Positions 1 through 6,723 of a stretch of DNA of 33,638 bases are shown here, piece after piece. The DNA is from Candidatus Kaiserbacteria bacterium. GTDB lineage: Bacteria; Patescibacteriota; Minisyncoccia; Phycocordibacterales; Phycocordibacteraceae. The DNA is taken from positions 1 to 33,638 of the forward strand of contig JAPLWI010000007.1 in the NCBI GenBank assembly GCA_026396675.1, given 5' to 3'. The notes under the pieces were generated by a model, which saw only the letters and a program-made list of their open reading frames with translations, was not told the DNA's origin and searched no databases. Numbering within the stretch: position 1 is the stretch's first letter; every line of letters starts with the position of its first letter. The position numbers and the translations under genes are program-made.

Positions 1-369
1 TGTAGTGAAGGATAGGTCAGCATAGCGAGCTAGCGCTTTCTCCAAACTTTTTTTAGAAACGAGAAATTCTTGTAGTGTAAATCCGCGTCCAGCGAGTTTT
101 TCGCGAAGTTTCGCAAACGCAGTGTTGTTTGGATTATGAACGGCGAGAGAAAGCACTTTCGCTGTTTTCGCGAAAGCCGCCGCCTCAGCTGCGAGTGCTT
201 CTTCTTCTGGAATAACGCGCAATGCGTCAGTATCTATTTCTTGTAGCGACAAGTCGGCATATTGAAGACCATATTTTTCGGATAGAATATGCGCAACATC
301 TTCTTCTTCCCGTTCGCGAATCTCGGCAAGTTTCGCATCTTCTTTTTCAGAATCAAATTGTGAATCCAT
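1..369 (-). CDS. pilB: PilB/GspE-type secretion ATPase, N-terminal fragment
   Basis: Not in the ORF track because the reading frame runs off the left edge with no stop; 123 codons are visible from an ATG at 369. The translation (starts MDSQFDSEKEDAKL) contains LSEKYGLQYADLSL, then IDTDALRVIPEEEA and a C-terminal LEKALARY. This is the pattern of the MshEN/T2SSE N-terminal domain of type II/IV pilus assembly ATPases. The Walker-containing ATPase domain would lie outside the window. In the known family this hexameric cytoplasmic ATPase powers pilus extension. It is on the opposite strand and 12 kb from the pilMNO operon in this window, so the pilus genes are split. The start is supported by a TATTAT word 6 nt upstream. 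It could equally be a PilT-like or GspE paralogue; the N-domain alone does not decide. Confidence 0.75.
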   Translation of the reverse strand, partial: MDSQFDSEKEDAKLAEIREREEEDVAHILSEKYGLQYADLSLQEIDTDALRVIPEEEALAAEAAAFAKTAKVLSLAVHNPNNTAFAKLREKLAGRGFTLQEFLVSKKSLEKALARYADLSFTT

Positions 370-375
370 AAGCGT

Positions 376-381
376 ATAATA
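376..381 (-). promoter_or_regulatory. -10 element of a probable leaderless promoter (pilB-like gene)
   Basis: TATTAT on the minus strand ends 6 nt before the ATG at 369, so transcription would start at or next to the start codon. No convincing -35 at 16-18 nt and no Shine-Dalgarno sequence. Confidence 0.45.
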
Positions 382-410
382 CACTGAGATACGGGTTCTT
401 TGTCAGGGTA

Positions 411-438
411 TTGACAAAATACTGGCTTCGTGTATACT
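411..438 (+). promoter_or_regulatory. Sigma70-type promoter of the 477 gene
   Basis: TTGACA at 411-416 and TATACT at 433-438 with a 16-nt spacer, about 38 nt before the ATG. This is one of the closest matches to consensus in the window. Confidence 0.8.
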
Positions 439-476
439 AGCGACAGAAAGTAAATAATGCAGAAAAGGAGACAGTT

Positions 477-788
477 ATGAAGACATTGTTAGTAGTTCTT
501 TTTGTTGCAGTTCTGCTTGTATTAGCAGTGAGCGAACCGGCGATGGCTCGCGGGGGAGTACGGTTTGGTGTTTATGTTGGTATGCCAATGTATTACGCTC
601 CATATCATCCGATCTATTACCCACAGCCAGCTTATTATCCAGTGCCGGTTTACAACTACCCACCGCCGATGCCACAAGGGCCGCAGGTACCGCCGCCGCA
701 AAGTCGTCCAGCACGCTTTTTCTGCCCGAGTTCTAACATGTATTACCCAGACACTCAGGCGTGTCCAGGCGGCTGGGAAGGCCACTGA
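477..788 (+). CDS. Small secreted Tyr/Pro-rich protein with a C-terminal CPGGW motif
   Basis: 103 aa. Residues 1-25 form a signal peptide (MKTLLVVLFVAVLLVLAVS, then AMA as a plausible signal peptidase I site). The middle is rich in Tyr and Pro (YYAPYHPIYYPQPAYYP). The last 25 residues have two Cys in the pattern FFCPSSNMYYPDTQACPGGW, which resembles the C-terminal motif of small envelope proteins I associate with Proteobacteria. The start is fixed by AAGGAG 6 nt upstream. The gene stands alone with its own strong promoter and its own terminator. Function unknown; the export signal and low-complexity tail suggest a cell-surface or secreted role. The antisense ORFs 475-714 and 522-785 are shadows. 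Confidence 0.85.
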   Translation: MKTLLVVLFVAVLLVLAVSEPAMARGGVRFGVYVGMPMYYAPYHPIYYPQPAYYPVPVYNYPPPMPQGPQVPPPQSRPARFFCPSSNMYYPDTQACPGGWEGH

Positions 789-798
789 TTACAAAGAT

Positions 799-838
799 AA
801 GTGCCCCAAGTCCAGATAAAGGACGAAGGGCACTTTTT
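799..838 (+). terminator. Intrinsic terminator after the 477 gene
   Basis: AAGTGCCC (799-806) pairs with GGGCACTT (828-835), with an inner GTCC/GGAC stem, followed by a run of five T. It separates the cassette from tsaE. Confidence 0.8.
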
Positions 839-850
839 CGTTTTCAGGGG

Positions 851-856
851 TACAAT
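851..856 (+). promoter_or_regulatory. -10 element before tsaE
   Basis: TACAAT ends 7 nt before the tsaE ATG; no Shine-Dalgarno sequence in between. Likely leaderless start for the tsaE-polA-holA unit. Confidence 0.5.
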
Positions 857-863
857 TAGCTAG

Positions 864-1304
864 ATGGAAAGATTAATCAAAACACTTACGGAGCTTGATG
901 AAGAAGCTGCGCACTTCGTCGCAGGATTTGTTCCAAAGAAGGACGGCGCAACTTTAGTCACACTTTCTGGCGAGCTTGGGGCAGGGAAGACCGCATTTAC
1001 AAAAGCAGTTGCCAAAGCGCTCGGCGTTATCGAAACAGTGAACAGCCCCACCTTCGTTCTTGAAAAAATCTATCAACTTGGAAGCGAAGCTTCCAAGTTC
1101 AAGCGGCTTATTCATATTGACGCATACCGGCTTGAAAGCGGGAAAGATCTCGCGCCGCTTGGTTTCGACGAAACGATGCGAGATTCGGGCAATCTCATTT
1201 TACTTGAATGGCCGGAAAAAATTTCCGATGTACTTCCTCGGCCGGCAGTTCGTATTTACATAACCGCGCTTCCTGACGGCTCTCGCACCATTTCATATGC
1301 CTAA
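864..1304 (+). CDS. tsaE: tRNA threonylcarbamoyladenosine biosynthesis ATPase TsaE
   Basis: 146 aa, usual family length. TsaE is the P-loop ATPase that works with TsaB and TsaD in making the N6-threonylcarbamoyl modification at A37 of ANN-reading tRNAs. Visible motifs: Walker A GELGAGKT near residues 36-43, NSPTF near 56, HIDAYRL near 83-89 and LLEWPEK near 112-118, in the family order. Between NSPTF and HIDAYRL the segment YQLGSEASKFKRL is encoded by a perfect 11-bp inverted repeat and is longer than usual, so it looks like an insertion. First gene of a tight unit; its last codons overlap polA by 8 nt. Neither tsaB nor tsaD is in the window. Confidence 0.95.
   Translation: MERLIKTLTELDEEAAHFVAGFVPKKDGATLVTLSGELGAGKTAFTKAVAKALGVIETVNSPTFVLEKIYQLGSEASKFKRLIHIDAYRLESGKDLAPLGFDETMRDSGNLILLEWPEKISDVLPRPAVRIYITALPDGSRTISYA
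1075..1099 (+). repeat. Perfect 11-bp inverted repeat inside tsaE
   Basis: AACTTGGAAGC (1075-1085), loop GAA, then GCTTCCAAGTT (1089-1099). It lies in the variable loop between two conserved TsaE motifs and is read as LGSEASKF. Confidence 0.85.
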
Positions 1305-3684
1305 AAAACCTTCCGCGAACAAACGCATCGTGCTGCTCGACACACACGCAATTATTCATCGCGCGTATCACGCGCTACCCGAATTTACTGGCCCGACCGG
1401 CGCACCGACCGGCGCACTCTACGGACTTGTTTCAATGCTGTTGAAAATAATTACCGACCTGAAGCCAGATTACATTGCCGCCTGTTACGACCTGCCGAAG
1501 CCGACGATTCGTCACGAGGCGTACGCCGACTACAAATCAACGAGAGTGAAGACCGACGATGCGCTCGCAATCCAACTCCACGAATCACGGAAAATTTTTG
1601 ACGCATTTTCAATTCCCCTATATGAACGAGAAGGTTTTGAAGCAGACGATCTTCTTGGTACTATCGCGTACGAACTAAAAAATGAAAAAAATGTCGATGT
1701 CATTATCGCATCTGGTGACATGGATACGTTACAACTCGTGGATGACGAACGCGTACGTGTCTATACACTAAAAAAGGGCATTAACGATACAATTCTATAT
1801 GACGAAAAGGCAGTGAAATCGCGATTCGGTTTTTTGCCAGCACTTATTCCCGACTGGAAAGGACTTCGCGGAGATCCGTCAGACAACATAAAAGGCGTGA
1901 AAGGTATCGGAGAAAAAACAGCGACCGAACTCATAACAGGATTTGGCACAATTGAAAAAATATATGATGTGCTGAAGAAAAGCGATGCAGCTTTCATAAA
2001 AAAAGGAATTAAGCCGCGTGTAATCGCATTGTTGAAAGAACATGAAGAAGATGCGCGATTTTCCAAATCACTCGCGACAATCCGTCTTGACGCATCTATC
2101 GCATTTTCATTGCCTGAACATTTGTGGAATGAAAATGTTGATATTCAAAAAGTACTAAAAGTTTTTGATGAATTCGGTTTTCGTTCATTGCGTGAACGAG
2201 CTCGGATGACACTTGGGGCGAAGACATCAATTAGAGAAATGCCAGAACATACTCCTGAAGCCGTAGATCCCAAGCGTCTGCGCGAAGGGCAAGTAATGCT
2301 CTGGCTAATTTCATCCGAATTCACGAATCCGTCGGTAGATGACATTCTCGCTTTTACAAAAGAACGGACATTTGACATTGCATACGCGGCACTTGAAAAA
2401 CAGTTGGCAGGGCTGGGGAAAGTGCGCGAGGTGTACGAAAAAATTGAAAAGCCGCTTATTCCTGTTATCGACGGAATGGAGAAACGAGGCGTTCTCATTG
2501 ATCCGACAATGCTTGGTCATCTTGCAAAAAAATACCGTGCTGAACTCGAACAACTCGAAAAAAACATATGTAAAATCACAGGGCATGAGTTTAATATAAA
2601 CTCGCCACAACAACTCGGCACCGTTCTTTTTGACGAACTGCATCTCATTCCAGATAAACAGAAAAAAACAGCTGGCGGGCAGCGCTCAACGCGCGAAAGC
2701 GAGCTAGAAAAACTGCGCGGCATGCATCCTATAATTGCTGACATTATTGACTATCGCGAATTGAAAAAACTCCTCTCGACTTATATTGAAAATCTCCCGC
2801 CACTTCTTGATTCCGATCATCGTCTCCATGCGGAATTTATCCAAACCGGCACTACGACCGGCCGTCTCGCATCACAAAATCCAAATCTCCAAAACATCCC
2901 TCTTCACTCAGAACGAGGAAGGGCGATTCGTCACGCCTTTGTCGCGTCAGAAGGATTTACGCTCGTTTCATTAGATTATTCTCAGATAGAGCTACGACTC
3001 GCCGCAATTCTATCTGGGGATGAAAAACTTTGCGGTATCTTCAAGGCTGGCCGCGATGTACATACTGAGGTTGCGGCGCGAGTGTTCCATATCGCACACG
3101 ATGAAGTTAATGCAGAGATGCGACGGAGGGCAAAGGTCATCAATTTCGGCATTCTCTATGGAATGGGCGTTAATGCACTTCGGACTCAGCTAGGCTCCAC
3201 AACCGCAGAAGCACACCAATATCTTGAAAATTATTTTGCAACATTTAAAACACTTTCCGAATATCTTGAAGAAACGAAGGACTTCGCACGCAAATACGGT
3301 TATACAGAAACACTTTTCGGTCGTCGACGACAGTTCCCAGAAATGAAATCGTCGCTTCCGTATGTGCGTGCACAGGCAGAGCGCATGGCAATCAACGCGC
3401 CAATCCAAGGAACGCAGGCAGATATAATAAAACTCGCAATGGTGCGGGTCGAAGCCATGCTCAAAGAGCATTGTGGAGATGCTGACGCAGGAAGCACGAA
3501 AGACGCACACCTACTTCTCTCTGTACACGATGAATTAGTGTATGAAATTCGTGCAGAACGAACAGAAGAACTCTCGGTGCAAATTAAAGAAATTATGGAA
3601 TCGATATTGCCAGCAGGTGAGACAAATAATGTGCCTATTATCGCAACAATGAAATCCGGACCCAACTGGGGTACTCTGGCATAA
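1297..3684 (+). CDS. polA: DNA polymerase I (5'-3' exonuclease plus polymerase, no proofreading domain)
   Basis: 795 aa, shorter than the E. coli enzyme (928). Residues about 8-300 are the 5'-3' exonuclease/flap endonuclease (LLDTHAIIHRAYHAL, EADDLLG, SGDMDTLQLVDD, GDPSDNIKGVKGIG), used for Okazaki primer removal. Residues about 370-795 are the family A polymerase: motif A SLDYSQIELR (D560), motif B RRRAKVINFGILYG (K613, F617) and motif C SVHDE (H744, D745). Only about 60 residues separate the two, with no exonuclease I-III motifs, so the 3'-5' proofreading domain is absent rather than just inactive. F617 is the family's usual dNTP-selecting aromatic. The start overlaps tsaE by 8 nt, which suggests coupled translation; holA follows 4 nt after the stop. 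Confidence 0.97.
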   Translation: MPKKPSANKRIVLLDTHAIIHRAYHALPEFTGPTGAPTGALYGLVSMLLKIITDLKPDYIAACYDLPKPTIRHEAYADYKSTRVKTDDALAIQLHESRKIFDAFSIPLYEREGFEADDLLGTIAYELKNEKNVDVIIASGDMDTLQLVDDERVRVYTLKKGINDTILYDEKAVKSRFGFLPALIPDWKGLRGDPSDNIKGVKGIGEKTATELITGFGTIEKIYDVLKKSDAAFIKKGIKPRVIALLKEHEEDARFSKSLATIRLDASIAFSLPEHLWNENVDIQKVLKVFDEFGFRSLRERARMTLGAKTSIREMPEHTPEAVDPKRLREGQVMLWLISSEFTNPSVDDILAFTKERTFDIAYAALEKQLAGLGKVREVYEKIEKPLIPVIDGMEKRGVLIDPTMLGHLAKKYRAELEQLEKNICKITGHEFNINSPQQLGTVLFDELHLIPDKQKKTAGGQRSTRESELEKLRGMHPIIADIIDYRELKKLLSTYIENLPPLLDSDHRLHAEFIQTGTTTGRLASQNPNLQNIPLHSERGRAIRHAFVASEGFTLVSLDYSQIELRLAAILSGDEKLCGIFKAGRDVHTEVAARVFHIAHDEVNAEMRRRAKVINFGILYGMGVNALRTQLGSTTAEAHQYLENYFATFKTLSEYLEETKDFARKYGYTETLFGRRRQFPEMKSSLPYVRAQAERMAINAPIQGTQADIIKLAMVRVEAMLKEHCGDADAGSTKDAHLLLSVHDELVYEIRAERTEELSVQIKEIMESILPAGETNNVPIIATMKSGPNWGTLA

Positions 3685-3688
3685 AAAC

Positions 3689-4384
3689 ATGATTTATCTT
3701 TTTTACGGTACCGATAGTGAAAAGGTGCGCACCAAGGCGTTTGAATGGGTAGCGAAAGCGCGCGCAAAAGAACCGAATCTTGTCTATGCGCGCATTTCGC
3801 GTGAGGAACTTACCGATAATGCGCTTGAAGATGCTGCGCTTTCTGGAGGGCTTTTTGTAAAGCGTTTGCTTATTCTTATCGATGATCCATTCTCGAATAT
3901 GAGGGACTTCGTAAATCCATCATCAGATGATGGATTTACGAAGTCCGAACATTCAGTGCTTGACGATCATCTCGATGCGCTCGCAACTTCAGATAACGCA
4001 ATTATTATTCTCGCGCCGAAACTCGCATCAGCAAAAGCGAAAAAAATCGTAGCAAAAGCGAAGGTTGAATACAAATACGACAAACCATTCGCGCGCGAAG
4101 ACGCGCGCGGATTTAATTCGAATTTAGTTAATGCACTAGCAGCGAAAGATTGTGGAAAACTCTGGTTGGAAATTAATCGCGCGCTTCGCGCAGGTGATGC
4201 TCCAGAAATGCTTCACGGTCTTCTACATTGGAAGGCGCGCGACATTATGGAAAAAGGAAGCAGAACATGGAAACCGCAAGAATCGCGACAGCTCTCGCTC
4301 GCACTAATTGCACTTCTTCAGGATTCCCGCCGCGGCAGTCTCGACTTGTCTCTTTCGCTCGAAAAGTTCGCATTATCGATTTAA
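3689..4384 (+). CDS. holA: DNA polymerase III delta subunit (HolA-like), diverged
   Basis: 231 aa, much shorter than E. coli HolA (343). Delta is the clamp-loader subunit that opens the beta clamp. Evidence: N-terminal MIYLFYGTDSEKVRTKAFEW (the IYLLYGED-type start of the family), a LFVKRLLILIDDP strand with LSGG before it, an NAIIILAPKL strand, and a helical C-terminal half with LLHWKARDIM. Start chosen as the first ATG, 4 nt after polA. The stretch RDFVNPSSDDGFTKS is encoded by a perfect 21-bp inverted repeat and reads like an insertion after the LIDDPF strand. The short length and lack of strong motifs make this a family-level assignment. Confidence 0.75.
   Translation: MIYLFYGTDSEKVRTKAFEWVAKARAKEPNLVYARISREELTDNALEDAALSGGLFVKRLLILIDDPFSNMRDFVNPSSDDGFTKSEHSVLDDHLDALATSDNAIIILAPKLASAKAKKIVAKAKVEYKYDKPFAREDARGFNSNLVNALAAKDCGKLWLEINRALRAGDAPEMLHGLLHWKARDIMEKGSRTWKPQESRQLSLALIALLQDSRRGSLDLSLSLEKFALSI
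3904..3946 (+). repeat. Perfect 21-bp inverted repeat within holA
   Basis: Left arm 3904-3924 begins GGACTTCGTAAATCC, one spacer base (A3925), and the right arm 3926-3946 is its exact reverse complement. The frame stays open across it. Confidence 0.9.
4090..4109 (+). repeat. CG-alternating inverted repeat in holA
   Basis: CGCGCGCG at 4090-4097 and again at 4102-4109 (self-complementary) with loop AAGA. Encodes FAREDARGF. May be simple codon bias toward CGC/GCG. Confidence 0.5.
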
Positions 4385-4391
4385 AAATTTG

Positions 4392-4464
4392 TGCGCCCAC
4401 CAGGGCTCGGACCTGGGACCTTCTCCTTAAAAGGGAGCTGCTCTACCAACTGAGCTATGGGCGC
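4392..4464 (-). tRNA. tRNA-Lys(TTT)
   Basis: Full cloverleaf on the minus strand: acceptor GCGCCCA/TGGGCGC, D arm GCTC AGTTGGTA GAGC, anticodon loop CTTTTAA, T stem CCAGG/CCTGG, discriminator A. The T loop is TCCGAGC, with C at position 55. Base pair 27-43 is a G-A mismatch. CCA is not encoded. The 3' end lies 7 nt from the end of holA on the other strand. Confidence 0.95.
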
Positions 4465-4498
4465 GTTTCTCCAATTTACCTTTTATTTATCGTTTTTT

Positions 4499-5464
4499 CT
4501 AGTAGCTGAACATATCAACCGTTTTTCCTCTGTCGTCGAGAATCTTCACGATTTCGTGTTTTATACGCCACATCGGATCTGTGCGGCCGAGATAAATGCG
4601 CCAGGTATTTCCATCAAAGTCGGCATCATTCTTATGGGCTGCGACACAACCATTATAATTTAAGTATTTTATCAAGAAACTCTGACATGTATCCGAGAGA
4701 TTAGTGGACTGAGCAAGCGCTATTTGGCAACGCGGTAGCGTATTTACATAATCGATGCAATCAGGGTCATGAATATAAGAGGCGCCATAGATGGAAGAGA
4801 GTTCATTTGATGCTGACGGGCAATTTTGTGGAAGGGATGGAGAAAATTTCTGGAAAGTACTGAAATAACCAATACATTTGTTTTCGCGGAATGAAGCACC
4901 GACAGGTGATTCCCCTGAAATAATAATTGCACGCTCGCCTGGCTGAAGCACAATATCCTCAGCCGCGTTCACAACACCAGATGCCGGAACTTCGGTACCT
5001 TTGGGGATAATTTCAGCATTGTAGGTCGCCTCGCTCTCGAGTATCCAACCGGTAATATTAACTGGCGCACTGGCATTCTGCGCAATGGACATTTCAACAT
5101 ATTCGCTACTGGGATTTGATGAACTCGCACTTGAGACATAATGATTCACCGATACGATATTTTGATATGGCGAAGAAAGACCGAAGACAGTACCATTAGG
5201 AATCGTGGAAGCGGATGTTTTTGTATTATTCTGACTGTTATTCTGAACGCTCTCGCCATTGGATGATCCGGGCAGAGAAACAATTGAACTGCCGATACCG
5301 AATGATGCCTTTGGAAGTTGCAGATATGTTCCGTTACCGAGAGGAGATGGTTGCGAAAGTGATGGTCCGGTAAATGAGATCGGATGCATCGGACCCCCAA
5401 CTGCAATCCAGATGACGAATATGAAGACAAATATTCCTATAAAAAACCACGCGTCGTGTTCCAT
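4499..5464 (-). CDS. Membrane-anchored beta-rich extracytoplasmic protein (lamin-tail-like C-terminus)
   Basis: 321 aa. An N-terminal membrane segment (WFFIGIFVFIFVIWIAV, residues 6-22) is followed by a Ser/Asn/Gly-rich linker (about 30-105) and a C-terminal globular part. That part starts SEYVEMSIAQNASAPVNITGWIL and ends RIYLGRTDPMWRIKHEIVKILDDRGKTVDMFSY, which resembles the strand order of lamin-tail (LTD) domains: a GW strand, LQPGERAIII and a final strand pair. Six or so Cys in the middle (ENKCIGYF, NCPSAS, DPDCIDYV, RCQIA, DTCQSF, NGCVAAH) could form disulfides outside the membrane. Function unknown; probably a surface protein. TACTAT lies 6 nt before the ATG. The LTD link is inference from pattern only. 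Confidence 0.7.
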   Translation of the reverse strand: MEHDAWFFIGIFVFIFVIWIAVGGPMHPISFTGPSLSQPSPLGNGTYLQLPKASFGIGSSIVSLPGSSNGESVQNNSQNNTKTSASTIPNGTVFGLSSPYQNIVSVNHYVSSASSSNPSSEYVEMSIAQNASAPVNITGWILESEATYNAEIIPKGTEVPASGVVNAAEDIVLQPGERAIIISGESPVGASFRENKCIGYFSTFQKFSPSLPQNCPSASNELSSIYGASYIHDPDCIDYVNTLPRCQIALAQSTNLSDTCQSFLIKYLNYNGCVAAHKNDADFDGNTWRIYLGRTDPMWRIKHEIVKILDDRGKTVDMFSY

Positions 5465-5470
5465 AACAGA

Positions 5471-5476
5471 ATAGTA
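5471..5476 (-). promoter_or_regulatory. -10 element before the 5464 gene
   Basis: TACTAT on the minus strand, 6 nt before the ATG at 5464, inside the 3' end of the Mur ligase gene. No Shine-Dalgarno sequence. Confidence 0.4.
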
Positions 5477-6721
5477 TCAAACTTCAGCGATAAGTTGCTT
5501 CAGTTCTTCGCGGACAACAGAAGCATCATTCCATAGGGTCTTAGTACCGCATGGGCCCATAATAAATGGGTCGGTGCCTTTACCTGTGATCAAGACAGCT
5601 ATATTGTGCTTGTCCTGAGCGAGCGAAGCGAGTCGAAGGGCGGCGCGAATTGCTTTACGGCGATCCATAATTATTTCCGGTGCACGCGCCATACCATGCG
5701 CCATTTCATCCACAATTTTCCGAGGGTCTTCATCATACGGATCTTCATTGGTAAGAATAACTTTTTCGCAATGTTCGTCGGCGATGCGTCCCATTTCCGG
5801 CCGTTTCCACGCGTCGCGCCCGCCGCCTGTGTTGCCTAGCACGCAAATCAGTTTTCGATTCCCGAACGCGTCGTATAAAGCGCGTAAAGAGTCCGGCGTA
5901 TGTGCGTAATCAACGATGGCGAGAAAATTCTGTCCCGCATCAATTTTTTCCACGCGCCCACCGATGCGCAATAGTTCGTGGAGCGCATCTGCACAAGTCA
6001 GAAGCGGCACGCCAAATGCTTCTGCAGTTTTTATCGAAGATAGCGCATTCATCACACTGAAATTTCCCGGCTGCGGCATATCGAAACTGACATTTCCATA
6101 TTCAAATGAAACGTTCTGATCAGTCACTCGCGCATTTTTTGCATCAGAAAAAGAAAATGAAATACATTTTTCAACCGGCAGTGCAAGAAATGCAGAACCA
6201 TAAATATCATCAGCGTTTGCAATAATCGCCCGCGGTCTCTTTGGCGAACGAATAAGCGATTCACCAATCGCAAATTTCGCACAGAAATACTTTTCCATTG
6301 ATCCGTGCGACTCAAGATGTTCTTTCTGGAGATTAGTAAAAACAAGGGTGTCGAGATTAAGTCCGAGATGCCGATATTGAAGCGCTGCCTCACTCGTAAT
6401 CTCAACAATCGCGTATGTACATTTCTCCGCGCGTGCTTCGGCAAGAAATTTTTGAATGAATCCACGGCCGGGCAGAGTCATCTTGAAGAGATTTGGTCGG
6501 GAATTTGTTCCAATAGCGAACCGAATAGTTCCTGCAATAGCTGTCTTATGTCCAGCCGCAGTAAAAATTGAGTAAAGCATCTCCGCAACCGATGATTTAC
6601 CTTTTGTACCGGTGACGCCAATGACCACCATTTTTTTTGCTGGGAAGCCGTGCCACAACGCGGCTAATGCCGCCCATAAATAGTGATACGGAGTCAATAA
6701 TTTCCGTCGCAAATGAGTCAT
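5477..6721 (-). CDS. murE: MurE-like Mur ligase lacking domain 1
   Basis: 414 aa against about 490 for full MurE. Mur ligases add amino acids to UDP-MurNAc peptides using ATP in cytoplasmic peptidoglycan synthesis. The P-loop GVTGTKGKSS is near residues 34-43, so the usual N-terminal UDP-binding domain is missing and only a hydrophobic stretch (YHYLWAALAALWHGF) precedes it. Other motifs: LVFTNLQKEHLESHGSMEKY, VDYAHTPDSL (start of the third domain region) and VLGNTGGGRDAWKRPEMG. Where MurE selects its amino acid (DNPR for meso-DAP) this protein has NEDPYDEDP, so the substrate cannot be assigned. The start lies 2 nt after the ruvA stop, so the two are probably cotranscribed. RLASLAQDK near residue 371 is encoded by a repeat-like sequence. 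Confidence 0.85.
   Translation of the reverse strand: MTHLRRKLLTPYHYLWAALAALWHGFPAKKMVVIGVTGTKGKSSVAEMLYSIFTAAGHKTAIAGTIRFAIGTNSRPNLFKMTLPGRGFIQKFLAEARAEKCTYAIVEITSEAALQYRHLGLNLDTLVFTNLQKEHLESHGSMEKYFCAKFAIGESLIRSPKRPRAIIANADDIYGSAFLALPVEKCISFSFSDAKNARVTDQNVSFEYGNVSFDMPQPGNFSVMNALSSIKTAEAFGVPLLTCADALHELLRIGGRVEKIDAGQNFLAIVDYAHTPDSLRALYDAFGNRKLICVLGNTGGGRDAWKRPEMGRIADEHCEKVILTNEDPYDEDPRKIVDEMAHGMARAPEIIMDRRKAIRAALRLASLAQDKHNIAVLITGKGTDPFIMGPCGTKTLWNDASVVREELKQLIAEV
5611..5640. repeat. Short interspersed repeat-like sequence inside the Mur ligase gene
   Basis: Plus-strand GAGCGAAGCGAGTCGAAGG, which gives the spurious reading LSERSESKGG in the + strand ORF 5606-5839. I have seen this word recur across unrelated bacterial genomes as a dispersed repeat; here it is read through by the gene on the minus strand. 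Confidence 0.5.
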
Positions 6722-6723
6722 AT

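Noticed and set aside
475-785. Antisense ORFs opposite the 477 gene
   Set aside because: The plus-strand gene has promoter, ribosome binding site, signal peptide and terminator; the antisense frames have none.
4228-4509. 93-aa plus-strand ORF with APTRARTWDLLLKRELLYQLSYG
   Set aside because: It is the antisense translation of tRNA-Lys joined to the end of holA in another frame; a well-known type of spurious ORF.
5606-5839. 77-aa plus-strand ORF beginning MLVLSERSESKGG
   Set aside because: Shadow of the Mur ligase gene on the minus strand; its start is the repeat-like word discussed in the findings.
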